Origin: an uncultured Rhodobacter sp.
GTDB lineage: Bacteria; Pseudomonadota; Alphaproteobacteria; Rhodobacterales; Rhodobacteraceae
Reading direction: 5' to 3'
DNA length: 64,000 nt
Assembly (NCBI GenBank): GCA_945952585.1
Contig: CAMFII010000012.1
Location: 1 to 64,000, forward strand
A program made the position numbers and the translations under genes. Each line of letters starts with the position of its first letter. Positions within the stretch are counted from its first letter, which is position 1. The notes below the pieces were generated by a model that was given only the letters and a program-made list of their open reading frames with translations, was not told the DNA's origin and did not search any database. This document shows positions 53,066-61,593 of the stretch, piece after piece.

Positions 53066-54805
53066 ATGGCTGCATTCCTGAATGTCGAACACTCCCTCAC
53101 CGGCCGGCGCTGGATCGGCCCCTCGGCCGAGGAAGACCGGATGGCCGAGGCGATGGCGCAGCAGACCCGGCTGCCCCTGCCGCTGTGCCGCACGCTGGTC
53201 CGGCGCGGGGTCGCGGCTGAGGAGGCCGAGCGTTTCCTCGCCCCGCAACTGCGCGACCTGCTGCCTGATCCCCTGTCCTTGCGCGACATGGATGTGGCTG
53301 CCGCGCGGCTGATCCGGGCGGTGAAGGATCGCCAGCGGATCGCCGTCTTCGGCGATTACGACGTGGATGGCGGATCGGCCTCGGCGCTGCTCCTGACCTG
53401 GCTCAGGGCGATGGGGCGGGATGCGACGCTCTACATTCCCGACCGCATCGACGAGGGCTATGGCCCGAACGTGCCGGCCATGACGGGCCTTGCGCGCGAA
53501 CATGACCTGATCCTGTGCGTCGACTGCGGAACGCTCAGCCACGAACCAATCGCTGCGGCGAAAGGGGCCGACGTGGTGGTCCTCGACCATCACCTTGGGG
53601 CCGAGACGCTGCCCCCTGCCCTGGCCGTGGTAAACCCCAACCGGCAGGACGAGGACGGCGCGCTTGGCCATCTTTGCGCGGCCTCTGTCGTGTTCCTGCT
53701 GCTGGTCGAGGTCAACCGCCGGCTCCGCGCCGAAGGGGTGCAGGGGCCGGACCTGATGGCGATGCTCGACCTCGTGGCGCTGGCGACGGTCGCCGATGTC
53801 GCGCCGCTGATCGGGGTCAACCGGGCACTGGTGCGGCAGGGACTGAAGGTCATGGCGCGGCGCGAGCGGCCGGGACTTGTGGCGCTGGCCGATGTCGCGC
53901 GGATGGATCAGGCGCCGAACACCTATGCGCTCGGTTTCCTGCTGGGGCCGCGGGTCAATGCCGGCGGGCGGATCGGGCGGGCGGATCTTGGCGCGCGGCT
54001 TCTCAGCACGCTTGATGCGCAGGACGCGTCGAGCCTTGCCGCGCGGCTCGACCAGCTCAACACCGAACGGCGCGAGATCGAGATGCGGGTCCGCGACGAG
54101 GCAATGGCCCAGGCCGAGGCGCGAGGCCTTGACGGCCCGCTCGTCTGGGCCGCCGCGCCGGGCTGGCATCCGGGCGTCGTCGGCATCGTCGCCGCCCGGC
54201 TGAAGGAGGCGACGAACCGCCCCGCCATCGTCATTGGCATCGATGGGGCCGAGGGCAAGGGGTCGGGCCGGTCGATCTCGGGCGTCGATCTGGGGGCGTC
54301 GATCCAGCGGGTCGCGGCGGAGGGTCTGCTCATCAAGGGCGGCGGGCACAAGATGGCGGCGGGGCTGACCGTGGCCGCGGACCGGATCGAGGCGGCGATG
54401 GAGCGGCTGGGCGAGCTGCTGGCCCGGCAAGGGTCAGGCGCGGCGGGACCGGCAGACCTGAAGCTTGACGGCCTCCTGATGCCCGGGGCCGCGACGCCGC
54501 AGTTCGTCGAACAGGTCGAGGCGGCAGGCCCCTTCGGTGCCGCGGCCCCTGCCCCGCGTTTCGCCTTCGCCGCGCAGGCGGTCAGCGCACGGCGAATGGG
54601 CGAAAGCCACCTGCGCCTGAGCTTCGGCGCCGAGGATGGCGGGCGGCTGGAGGCGGTCGCCTTCGGCGCCTTCGACGGGCCGCTCGGGCCCGCCCTGGAA
54701 AATCCCGGCGCGGGCCGCTTCCATCTGGCGGGGCGGCTCGAGATGAACCACTGGCGCGGCCACAGCAAGGTGCAGCTCCGCCTCGAGGATGCCGCCCGCG
54801 CGTGA
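53066..54805 (+). CDS. recJ: Single-stranded-DNA-specific exonuclease RecJ
   Basis: RecJ 5'-3' exonuclease (579 aa) for recombination and mismatch/base-excision repair. DHH-family motifs are visible in order: IAVFGDYDVDGGSASALLL (near residue 90), LILCVDCGTLSHE, VVLDHHLG (DHH), then the DHHA1 signature IKGGGHKMAAGLTV near 430. PRVNAGGRIGRADLGARLL is also typical. An OB-like end region is present. Start at 53066 (MAAFLNVEHSL) avoids a longer frame that lacks support. The tRNA-Glu promoter lies immediately after the stop. Confidence 0.95.
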   Translation: MAAFLNVEHSLTGRRWIGPSAEEDRMAEAMAQQTRLPLPLCRTLVRRGVAAEEAERFLAPQLRDLLPDPLSLRDMDVAAARLIRAVKDRQRIAVFGDYDVDGGSASALLLTWLRAMGRDATLYIPDRIDEGYGPNVPAMTGLAREHDLILCVDCGTLSHEPIAAAKGADVVVLDHHLGAETLPPALAVVNPNRQDEDGALGHLCAASVVFLLLVEVNRRLRAEGVQGPDLMAMLDLVALATVADVAPLIGVNRALVRQGLKVMARRERPGLVALADVARMDQAPNTYALGFLLGPRVNAGGRIGRADLGARLLSTLDAQDASSLAARLDQLNTERREIEMRVRDEAMAQAEARGLDGPLVWAAAPGWHPGVVGIVAARLKEATNRPAIVIGIDGAEGKGSGRSISGVDLGASIQRVAAEGLLIKGGGHKMAAGLTVAADRIEAAMERLGELLARQGSGAAGPADLKLDGLLMPGAATPQFVEQVEAAGPFGAAAPAPRFAFAAQAVSARRMGESHLRLSFGAEDGGRLEAVAFGAFDGPLGPALENPGAGRFHLAGRLEMNHWRGHSKVQLRLEDAARA

Positions 54806-54814
54806 AGATTCGGC

Positions 54815-54843
54815 TTGCGCGGGTCCTGCGCCTCGCCTAAATA
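54815..54843 (+). promoter_or_regulatory. Promoter of the first tRNA-Glu gene
   Basis: TTGCGC (54815-54820), 17-nt spacer, TAAATA (54838-54843). The second tRNA-Glu gene and the 6S-like RNA gene carry the same -35 and spacing. Confidence 0.7.
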
Positions 54844-54859
54844 CCCCGCCAGATCGCGT

Positions 54860-54934
54860 GGCCCGTTCGTCTATCGGTTAGGACACCAGGTTTTCAACCT
54901 GGGAAGAGGGGTTCGACTCCCCTACGGGCTGCCA
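54860..54934 (+). tRNA. tRNA-Glu (UUC), copy 1
   Basis: 75-nt cloverleaf with encoded CCA. Anticodon loop TTTTCAA gives UUC. Acceptor GGCCCGT pairs with ACGGGCT. Identical over its full length to the copy at 59322-59396. Confidence 0.95.
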
Positions 54935-54955
54935 GGTCCGCCGCATGGGCGGACC
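54935..54955 (+). terminator. Terminator after tRNA-Glu copy 1
   Basis: 8-bp hairpin GGTCCGCC / GGCGGACC with a 5-nt loop starting right after the CCA end, followed by AGACAATTTCTT. Confidence 0.7.
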
Positions 54956-54973
54956 AGACAATTTCTTCCTTAC

Positions 54974-55426
54974 TCAGACCTTCTCCGGCGCCCAGTCGAG
55001 GAACAGGCCGACATCGCCCGGCATGCCACCCGGGAAGTTGATGATCGAGGCCTTCAGCTTGAAGCCCTGCGGTTTCGCCACCTTCTCATAGGCTTGGTAG
55101 AGTTCCTTCGCCTTGCCCTGCAGTGTCTCGGGCCAGTGCGGCAGCCGGTTGTTGATCGCGCGGCCGCTGTCGGTGCAGAGGTCGGATGGGAAGGAATAGA
55201 CCAGCGCCTCGAACTTGCCGTTGTTCACGGCGCTCAGCACGAGCTTGCGGATCAGCGCCCGCTCCTCATCCGAGATGTGATCGTGCAGGAACGATGCGGT
55301 GAAGTCCTGAAGCCGCTTTTCCTGCTCGGCCTTGACGGCCTCCTGCCGGGAGATCTCGTCCATCTCCTTTTCGAGGATCTTCATGCGCAGGTCCTGGGCG
55401 GTGATCGTCTGGGCGGGTTCGGTCAT
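54974..55426 (-). CDS. Hypothetical protein downstream of DUF3141
   Basis: 150-aa hydrophilic protein. The first half is a charged helix (MKILEKEMDEISRQEAVKAEQEKRL), probably a short coiled coil. The second half is a compact domain with DEERALIRKLVLSAVNNG and YSFPSDLCTDSGRAINN. GGAGAC lies a few bases before the ATG. It follows the DUF3141 gene on the same strand and may belong to that unit. No family recognised. Confidence 0.68.
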   Translation of the reverse strand: MTEPAQTITAQDLRMKILEKEMDEISRQEAVKAEQEKRLQDFTASFLHDHISDEERALIRKLVLSAVNNGKFEALVYSFPSDLCTDSGRAINNRLPHWPETLQGKAKELYQAYEKVAKPQGFKLKASIINFPGGMPGDVGLFLDWAPEKV

Positions 55427-55485
55427 TGCAGTCTCCCTACTTGCGGCGCAGCGCGCCGGCGGTCTAGATCGTCCGTTCCGGCCGT

Positions 55486-57678
55486 TCAGCGGGCCGTCCG
55501 TTTAGCCCGGGGGCGGGTCGGCGGGCGCAGGGGCACGGGGGCATCGGGCAGGCGGAACAGCCGGTCCACCACCTGTAGCCGCTCTTCCACCTGCGGCTCG
55601 ATCGGGCCCGAGGCAGCCAGAACCTCGCGGATCACGCCGACGGCGCGCTGACGGATCGCCTCGTCCTCGGGCAGCAGGTCCGGCAGGCGTGCCATAGCCG
55701 CCTCCTCGTCGACCAGCAGCATAAGGAATTGCTCGCGCACCAGCCGCTTGAACTCGGCCAGCGAGATGGTTGCGCGACTGTCCTGCGACCGGCGGAAGCG
55801 ACGGATCGCCTCGAAGCCGCGCTCGTCGACGCCGCCACGGGTCCGCCCGGCATAGATCAATGCGCGCAAGGTGGCTTCGCGGATGCCGCCCTTGCCGAAG
55901 GCCGCACGCAATTCGGCGATGCGGCGTTCGACCAACTGGCGGTGCAGCAGGCGCTTCGGCGCATGGCGCGGCTCGACCTGGCTTTCGGGATCGACGCCCA
56001 CGGCCTTCTGGAGGACCGGATTGCCATACAGCGCCAGGAAGGCTTCTTCGGACAGGTGTTCGACCGCCTCGCGCCAGGCCTCCAGCCCCTCGACGATCTT
56101 TTCCGATGCCGCCTTCTGCCAATCGGTCAGCGGGTTGTCCTCGCTCACCTCTTGCCGGTTCTCCCGCAGCTTTTCGGCGGCGGGCTGCACCCAGGCCATG
56201 AACGGATTGGTCGAGGCGAACATCTCGTAGCCCAGCCGCAGCGGGTGAAGCCGCCGCAGGGTTTCGGCCATCTGCGGATTGGCCATGGCGCGGACCCAGG
56301 GCTGGGCGAAGGTGCGGTAGAGGGCCAGGTTCATTTCCGACACCTTCGCCGCCGCCTCGAAGCGCTTTTCATCTTCGAGCGTGTTGCCGCCCAGATCGCG
56401 GATGTCGTCAAGCGTCCGCGCCTCGACCCGCATCACCCAGTCGCCCCGGATGAACTCGTCGTCACCGGCCTCGGCGCGCGGGGTAAAGACCGCCTCGTAC
56501 AGGCCAGGCGGCAGCACGTCGATCAGGTCGATGTTCGAGGCAAACTCGTCATGCTCCTTCCGGGCGACCCCGGACGAAACGAAGATGCCGAGATGCCCGA
56601 TGGTGTCGTGGATCGCATAGACGATGGTCTGGCCGTTCGCCTGGATGTCCTCCACGCTGTCGTAAAGGTCGAGGATCCAGTCCAGCGCCTGCTGCGGCGG
56701 CGTGATGTTGTCCCCGCGCGAGCAGAAGCAAACGATGGGCGAGGCGATGTTGCGCAGGTCCATCTCGGTGCCGTCGCGACCGCGGATGTCGCCCGAGGCG
56801 AGGTGGTTGCCGACGAACAACTCATCGACGATGAACTGCATTTCTTCGGCGTTCAGCGTCACATGGCCGCCCCACCACTTCTCGAAGCCAAGATAACGGT
56901 CGGCCTCGGTGTCGACATTGGCCCACAGGTTGTACTGCTTGGACCAGAGCGTGTTGGCGGGGTTCTGGTTCTCGAAGTTCTGAACCAGCCAGGCGCCGTC
57001 AAAGATGCCGCCGCCCAGATCCCCCGTCAGCGCAGTCAGCCAAGACCCGCCCAGAAGGCCGCCGGAATAGCGCATCGGATAGCGTCCGCGGACACCGCCC
57101 CAGTAGGACAGCGGCGTGCCCGCGATGATGATCGGTCCGAACAGTTCGGGGCGGAGCGAGGCCAGCATCATCACCGACCATCCCGCCTGGCAATTCCCGA
57201 CCACGCAGGGTTTGCCTTCCGCCCTGGGATGGGCCGCGATCACCGTCTCGAGGAAGGCAGCCTCGGCATCGAGGATGTCGAGGATCGTCTGGCCGGGCTC
57301 GGGCCTCGGGCGGAAGCCGATGAAATAGCAGGGATGTCCCGCCTTGAGCGCCACGCCGATCTCGCTGTCGGACTTGAAGCCGCCGATACCGGGACCGTGG
57401 CCCGCGCGCGGGTCGACGATCACGAAGGGGCATTTCAGCGGATCGGTGGCGACACCTTCGGGCGGCCGGATCCGCATGAGGAAATAGTTGCACGGACGCT
57501 TGAGATCGCGGCCATCGCTGACGAGATCGTGGTCATAGTCCAGAACCGTCGGCAGTTTCTCTGCCGCATGGGCCAAATACTGATCGGCGCGGCGCCGCAG
57601 CACGTCCAGGAACAGCACGTTGCGCTGCATGGCATCAAGGGCGTAGTCGGTCACGTCCTTGGGGTTCGGAATGCTCAT
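55486..57678 (-). CDS. DUF3141 protein (PHA synthase/depolymerase-like alpha/beta-hydrolase)
   Basis: 730-aa protein of the DUF3141 family, with an alpha/beta-hydrolase core related to polyhydroxyalkanoate synthases. The nucleophile elbow looks like VVGNCQAGWSVMM near residue 165; here the residue at the elbow is Cys, as in PhaC synthases, not Ser. IVYAIHDTIGHLGIFVS may supply the late His. A helical C-terminal 300 residues end in an Arg-rich tail. Start at 57678 has AAGGAGG. DUF3141 genes often neighbour phosphotransacetylase genes; none is here. The function is not established. Confidence 0.85.
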   Translation of the reverse strand: MSIPNPKDVTDYALDAMQRNVLFLDVLRRRADQYLAHAAEKLPTVLDYDHDLVSDGRDLKRPCNYFLMRIRPPEGVATDPLKCPFVIVDPRAGHGPGIGGFKSDSEIGVALKAGHPCYFIGFRPRPEPGQTILDILDAEAAFLETVIAAHPRAEGKPCVVGNCQAGWSVMMLASLRPELFGPIIIAGTPLSYWGGVRGRYPMRYSGGLLGGSWLTALTGDLGGGIFDGAWLVQNFENQNPANTLWSKQYNLWANVDTEADRYLGFEKWWGGHVTLNAEEMQFIVDELFVGNHLASGDIRGRDGTEMDLRNIASPIVCFCSRGDNITPPQQALDWILDLYDSVEDIQANGQTIVYAIHDTIGHLGIFVSSGVARKEHDEFASNIDLIDVLPPGLYEAVFTPRAEAGDDEFIRGDWVMRVEARTLDDIRDLGGNTLEDEKRFEAAAKVSEMNLALYRTFAQPWVRAMANPQMAETLRRLHPLRLGYEMFASTNPFMAWVQPAAEKLRENRQEVSEDNPLTDWQKAASEKIVEGLEAWREAVEHLSEEAFLALYGNPVLQKAVGVDPESQVEPRHAPKRLLHRQLVERRIAELRAAFGKGGIREATLRALIYAGRTRGGVDERGFEAIRRFRRSQDSRATISLAEFKRLVREQFLMLLVDEEAAMARLPDLLPEDEAIRQRAVGVIREVLAASGPIEPQVEERLQVVDRLFRLPDAPVPLRPPTRPRAKRTAR

Positions 57679-57777
57679 CGCATCCTCCTTCATCCTGTCG
57701 GCGGGGCGCCAGAGTCAGATATGGAGTCTGCCAAAAGGACCACAAGCCGGCCTTGACCCAGATCAGGGCGGCAGAGA

Positions 57778-58251
57778 TCAGAACAGGGCGCTCAGTACCA
57801 GTCCAAGGCCGATCCCCGCCACGAAGGCGATCGCGATCTGGCCGATGCGCCCGATGTCGCGACCGGGTTCGACAAGCGCGACACCTTCCGGTTCAGGCGG
57901 CTCGGGGACGGGACGAAAAACTGCCCCTGGCGGCTGGAACTGTACGACGACGCCGCGCTCGGCTGGCGGGTCGGCAGGACGGGCGACGATCGGCATCGCC
58001 GGCTCAAGCGGCGGCAGACGGTCCTGCCGGCTTACGCGCTGCACGGCGGCCGGACGAAAGACGGGGGCCGAGACCGGACGCTGCTTCTGCGCGAGGATCT
58101 TCTTGCGGGACTGGCGCGCCTCTTCCAGCCGGCGGGTCCAGGTTTCGGAGTTCAGCAGGCGGATGATCGCGGCATGATCGCTTTCGCCAAGGTCGGACGC
58201 TGGCTGTTCGCCGGTCTCGACCGGCGTCTGGTCCCCGTGCATGTCTTGCAT
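57778..58251 (-). CDS. Tail-anchored Pro-rich protein of unknown function
   Basis: 157-aa protein. An acidic start is followed by a basic helix (NSETWTRRLEEARQSRKKIL), a long Pro/Ala/Val-rich segment of about 70 residues (for example PVPEPPEPEGVAL) and a single C-terminal hydrophobic helix (IGQIAIAFVAGIGLGLVLSALF). That is a tail-anchored or C-terminally anchored layout. No family recognised. The start at 58251 has GGGGGG 8 nt upstream; it is divergent from the lytic transglycosylase gene, suggesting an envelope role. Confidence 0.65.
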   Translation of the reverse strand: MQDMHGDQTPVETGEQPASDLGESDHAAIIRLLNSETWTRRLEEARQSRKKILAQKQRPVSAPVFRPAAVQRVSRQDRLPPLEPAMPIVARPADPPAERGVVVQFQPPGAVFRPVPEPPEPEGVALVEPGRDIGRIGQIAIAFVAGIGLGLVLSALF

Positions 58252-58460
58252 GGCTGAAGCCCCCCCGAACCCGCCATCCAGACCCTGGACGGCGGTTGCG
58301 CCTGCCCCGAGTCCGATCCCAGAATTTTGACCGATGCTAGCGCCGAATCCTGCGCGCGTGGAGTCCCTTCCTTGGTTCGTTCGAAGACTTTTCCGGCGCT
58401 TGCCCCTTGCCGCCGGAACTGGCGCCCATAAACTGCGGCCACCTGTTTTGGAGAACGAAA

Positions 58461-59258
58461 TTGCGCCCGTCCCTTGTCCTTGCCGCTGGCCTTGCCCTGA
58501 CGCTCGCCGGCCCGCTGCACGCTGCCGGTTGCGGCAATACCTCGTCCGGCTTCGAAGCCTGGAAGGTTGAATTCGTCCCCGTCGCCAAATCGGCCGGGAT
58601 CGGCTCCAGCGGGATCGCGGCACTCAAAGGCGCAAACTATTCGACCAAGACGATCAGCGCCGATCGCGGTCAGAAGAGCTTCAAGTATTCGCTCGAGAAG
58701 TTCATGCAGGTCCGCGGATCGGACGTGATCGTGGCGCAGGGCCGCAAGCGCAAGGCCAAGAATCCGGAATTCTACGCCTCGCTCGAGCGGCAGTATGGCG
58801 TGCCGGCGGGGGTAATCCTGGCCATCCACGGGATGGAAACCGGCTTCGGCGCGGTGATGGGGGACACGCAGGTCGTTTCGGCCATCGCGACGCTGACCTA
58901 TGACTGCCGGCGGTCCGATTTCTTCCAGCCGCACCTTCTGGCCGCGCTGGTGCTGGTCGACCGGGGCGAGATCACCTCGGCGACGATCGGCGCCCGGCAT
59001 GGCGAGATCGGCCATACCCAGTTCCTGCCGGGCAACGCGCTGGCCTATGGCGTGGATGGCGATGGCGACGGGCGGATCGACTTTGCCGACATGGCCGACG
59101 CGCTGGCTTCGACCGCGAACTTCTTCGCGCAGAAGGGATGGAAGCCCGGGAAGGGCTATCAGCCGGGCGAGCCCAATTACGCCGTGCTCAAGGAATGGAA
59201 TGCCGCCTCGGTCTACCAGCAGGCGCTGGCGATCATGGGCGCGCAGATCGACGGCTGA
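58461..59258 (+). CDS. Lytic murein transglycosylase, MltB-type
   Basis: 265-aa periplasmic enzyme of the SLT_2/MltB family, cleaving peptidoglycan to 1,6-anhydro ends. Signal peptide LRPSLVLAAGLALTLAGPLHAA leads to a Cys (AGC), possibly a lipobox. The catalytic Glu is in AIHGMETGFG near residue 126, and GHTQFLPGNALAYGVDGDGDGRID is the downstream signature. The start is TTG at 58461, fixed by GGAG 7 nt upstream. It is divergent from the tail-anchored gene and is followed by the second tRNA-Glu. Confidence 0.9.
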   Translation: MRPSLVLAAGLALTLAGPLHAAGCGNTSSGFEAWKVEFVPVAKSAGIGSSGIAALKGANYSTKTISADRGQKSFKYSLEKFMQVRGSDVIVAQGRKRKAKNPEFYASLERQYGVPAGVILAIHGMETGFGAVMGDTQVVSAIATLTYDCRRSDFFQPHLLAALVLVDRGEITSATIGARHGEIGHTQFLPGNALAYGVDGDGDGRIDFADMADALASTANFFAQKGWKPGKGYQPGEPNYAVLKEWNAASVYQQALAIMGAQIDG

Positions 59259-59274
59259 AGCGCAATTTTCCCTC

Positions 59275-59303
59275 TTGCGCGCGGTCGGGCTGTCGCCTAG
59301 ACA
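59275..59303 (+). promoter_or_regulatory. Promoter of the second tRNA-Glu gene
   Basis: TTGCGC (59275-59280), 17-nt spacer, TAGACA (59298-59303), the same architecture as the first copy. Confidence 0.7.
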
Positions 59304-59321
59304 CCGCTCCACGCCAAGCGT

Positions 59322-59396
59322 GGCCCGTTCGTCTATCGGTTAGGACACCAGGTTTTCAACCTGGGAAGAGGGGTTCGACTCCCCTACGGGCTGCCA
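59322..59396 (+). tRNA. tRNA-Glu (UUC), copy 2
   Basis: 75-nt cloverleaf, identical to the copy at 54860-54934 in every base, with encoded CCA. No clear terminator hairpin follows, unlike copy 1. Confidence 0.95.
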
Positions 59397-59469
59397 GGCT
59401 ACGTTCCCGAAAAATCAAGTTTCCAAAGGCTGTTGCCACGGTTCCTTGACGCGTTGCGCAAGCGGGGCC

Positions 59470-60534
59470 TCAGCCCCGCTTCGAGGCCCCTGCCGGACGC
59501 CCCGCCAGACCGATATCCGACCAATTCAGCTGCGTGTTGCGGGTCACCGCGCGGGTCAGGCGCTGCCCTACCACCAGATCGAAGTCATAACCCGCGATCT
59601 CGCCCGAGCCCGGACGCCGCGCCCAGATGTCGGCCTCGGCAATCACATGGCCCTCTGGCAGGTCGCGGTCGGCAACGACGCTGGCGCGGGCGAACCGGTA
59701 GACCGGCTCCTCCGCCTGGGTGCGCTGCTTGGGATTGTTGGCCGCGATCCAGATCTCGCGCGAGCGGTCGATCAGGAAGCGCAGCTCGGCCGGGTCCATC
59801 GAGTTGATGATGTCCGGTCCGATCCGGTAGCGGGTGTCGGTGTAATGCCGCTCGAGGATGCAGGCCCCAAGCGCGACTGAGGCCAGCGCCATTTCCGGCC
59901 CGATCGAATGGTCGGAGAAACCGACGACGGCCTTGGGGAAGGCCGCCTTGAGATCGGTCACACCCTGCAGGCTGACGATCTCGGGCGGCGAGGGATAGAG
60001 GTTGGTGCATTCGAGCAGGGCATAGTCCACGCCCGAGGCGTCCAGGATCGCCACCGACTCGCGGATCGTCTCGATCGTCTGCATGCCGGTCGACAGGATC
60101 ACCGGCTTGCCCTTGCGGGCGATGTGACGGATCAGCGGGAGATTGTCGGCCTCGCCCGAGCCGATCTTGAAGGCAGGCACGCCGATTTCCTCAAGAAAAT
60201 CCGAGGCTTTCCGGCTGAAGGGCGTCGAGATGTAGATCATCCCGAGCTTTTCCGTGTAGTCCTTCAGCTGCACCTCGTCCTCGGCCGAAAGGGCACAGCG
60301 CGCCATCACTTCCCAGATCGAGACGTCGGCATTCGGCGGGAAGATCGACTTCGCCTCGTCGGTCATCTCGTCGTCAAGGAAATGGGTCTGATGCTTGATG
60401 CACTCGCAGCCCGCCAGATGCGCGAGCCGCACCATCTCCTTCGCCACGTCCAGGCTGCCGCCGTGGTTGATCCCGATTTCGGCAATGACGAGCGGCGGAT
60501 GGGCGGGTCCGATCTCGCGGTGGGCGATCTTCAT
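59470..60534 (-). CDS. N-acetylneuraminate synthase family protein (NeuB/LegI/PseI-like)
   Basis: 354-aa sialic-acid-type synthase condensing PEP with an N-acetyl sugar. The barrel starts PPLVIAEIGINHGGSLDVAKEMV, with IKHQTHFLDDEM. KIGSGEADNLPLIRHIARKGKPVILSTGM and GFSDHSIGPEMALASVALGACILERHYT are the substrate and metal motifs. The C-terminal SAF (antifreeze-like) domain begins near residue 285. The sugar acid (neuraminic, legionaminic or pseudaminic) cannot be told. No cytidylyltransferase or aminotransferase partner is in the window. GGAGACCTCC precedes the ATG. Confidence 0.88.
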   Translation of the reverse strand: MKIAHREIGPAHPPLVIAEIGINHGGSLDVAKEMVRLAHLAGCECIKHQTHFLDDEMTDEAKSIFPPNADVSIWEVMARCALSAEDEVQLKDYTEKLGMIYISTPFSRKASDFLEEIGVPAFKIGSGEADNLPLIRHIARKGKPVILSTGMQTIETIRESVAILDASGVDYALLECTNLYPSPPEIVSLQGVTDLKAAFPKAVVGFSDHSIGPEMALASVALGACILERHYTDTRYRIGPDIINSMDPAELRFLIDRSREIWIAANNPKQRTQAEEPVYRFARASVVADRDLPEGHVIAEADIWARRPGSGEIAGYDFDLVVGQRLTRAVTRNTQLNWSDIGLAGRPAGASKRG

Positions 60535-60871
60535 GGAGGTCTCCGACGTTGCGCGTGGCCCTTCTTGCCCCCTGCCCCAGCCGATTGCAATCACGCGCAG
60601 AGAGTTGGATGCCCGAAGAACAATGGCTTTTGTCGCAACATCAGCATTCGCCGGTCAGCCAGCCCAAGCTCCTGAAATTTATTGGGAGCGTTAGACTGCC
60701 TTTCAAATTCAGTGCTGCGCCCTGCTGCCAATGCCGTGCACCGCACTACCCAAGTTTTGGTGTAACCCTCACTGCAATTCCCGCGATCGTTCTTGTCCGC
60801 AGCGCCATGAGCATTTCAAACGAGGGTGGCGGATACCTGATGGCAGCGCAATCCTGCCATCAGGCAGCCAA
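60535..60871. other. AT-richer intergenic region with a terminator hairpin
   Basis: 337 nt with no credible gene; an open frame of 135 codons on the plus strand has no start signal or coding character. It carries the neuB-like leader at the left and the terminator of the right-hand gene at 60836-60864. Confidence 0.5.
60836..60864 (-). terminator. Terminator hairpin for the small secreted protein gene
   Basis: Perfect 11-bp stem CCTGATGGCAG / CTGCCATCAGG with a 7-nt loop, 8 nt beyond the stop codon on the minus strand. It lacks a T-run. Confidence 0.7.
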
Positions 60872-61306
60872 TTACTTACCGACGACCGCCGTCCAAGTGG
60901 AAAGCTTTGCAGGATCTGCCTGGTCCGACATCCGCAGGTACTTTCCAACCATGTAGGTGTCCCTGCAGGCAGTCTTGCCCTTGAGCTTGGTGCAGTACGC
61001 GTCGCCCTTCATACTCCATGGCTGCGCATCTTCCTTCCACGAGCCGTCGACCGATGCCGAGCTTGTGGTTCCGTCCTTGTCGATGATCCAGTTCCAGCTC
61101 TTGGAGGCGTCGGTCATTGGATGCCCGACAACAAGTTGCTTGAACTGGCCCGCTGTCAGCTTCGTAGCGCCAAGTTCCATCAATTCGCTTACGGTGGTCG
61201 CTTTTTCGATTTGCTTCGCAGTGACTTTAGCGTCTGCCGTGGACGTAGCTCCGACCGCCAGCCCAAACGAAAGAAGTACTACAGTCAGGTTCTTCGATAG
61301 TCTCAT
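60872..61306 (-). CDS. Small secreted protein of unknown function
   Basis: 144-aa protein with a signal peptide (MRLSKNLTVVLLSFGLAVGATSTADA) and a mature domain of about 118 residues containing two Cys (GDAYCTKLK and KTACRDTYM), probably a disulfide loop. NWIIDKDGTTSSASVDGSW and QPWSMKGDAYCTK give it the look of small alphaproteobacterial periplasmic domains. GGGAGG lies 6 nt before the ATG. It is less GC-rich than surrounding genes by eye and stands alone between terminators. Function not known. Confidence 0.72.
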   Translation of the reverse strand: MRLSKNLTVVLLSFGLAVGATSTADAKVTAKQIEKATTVSELMELGATKLTAGQFKQLVVGHPMTDASKSWNWIIDKDGTTSSASVDGSWKEDAQPWSMKGDAYCTKLKGKTACRDTYMVGKYLRMSDQADPAKLSTWTAVVGK

Positions 61307-61457
61307 TGCAGCCTCCCACAAGATACCGCCCCCGGAACAGATGAAGGCAAGGGTCATGCTGATGGATGAGCAAATCCAGTCAACGAGATTCTTGAATTGA
61401 AGTCCGCCCTCCCCCCGACGATGCGACGCGCCATCCACCGCATGACAGGTCAAGGAA

Positions 61458-61488
61458 AAAGGCGCCGCAACCAGGTTGCAGCGCCTTT
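61458..61488 (-). terminator. Rho-independent terminator of the HU-like gene / tRNA-Val unit
   Basis: Long hairpin with AAAGGCGC / GCGCCTTT, one mismatch, then GCAA / TTGC and a short loop. On the minus strand it is followed by TTTTTCC. It lies 12 nt past the tRNA-Val 3' end. Confidence 0.85.
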
Positions 61489-61499
61489 CGGGAAAACGA

Positions 61500-61574
61500 T
61501 GGTGGGCGATAACGGATTTGAACCGCTGACATCTTCGATGTGAACGAAGCGCTCTACCGCTGAGCTAATCGCCC
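61500..61574 (-). tRNA. tRNA-Val (CAC)
   Basis: 75-nt cloverleaf with encoded CCA. Anticodon loop TTCACAT gives CAC. Acceptor GGGCGAT pairs perfectly with ATCGCCC. It starts 19 nt after the HU-like gene on the same strand and probably shares its transcript. Confidence 0.95.
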
Positions 61575-61593
61575 GATGGCGGGGGTATTAGAC

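Noticed and set aside
60549-60956. Plus-strand open frame of 135 codons over the AT-richer intergenic region
   Set aside because: It runs antisense into the secreted-protein gene and has no start signal.
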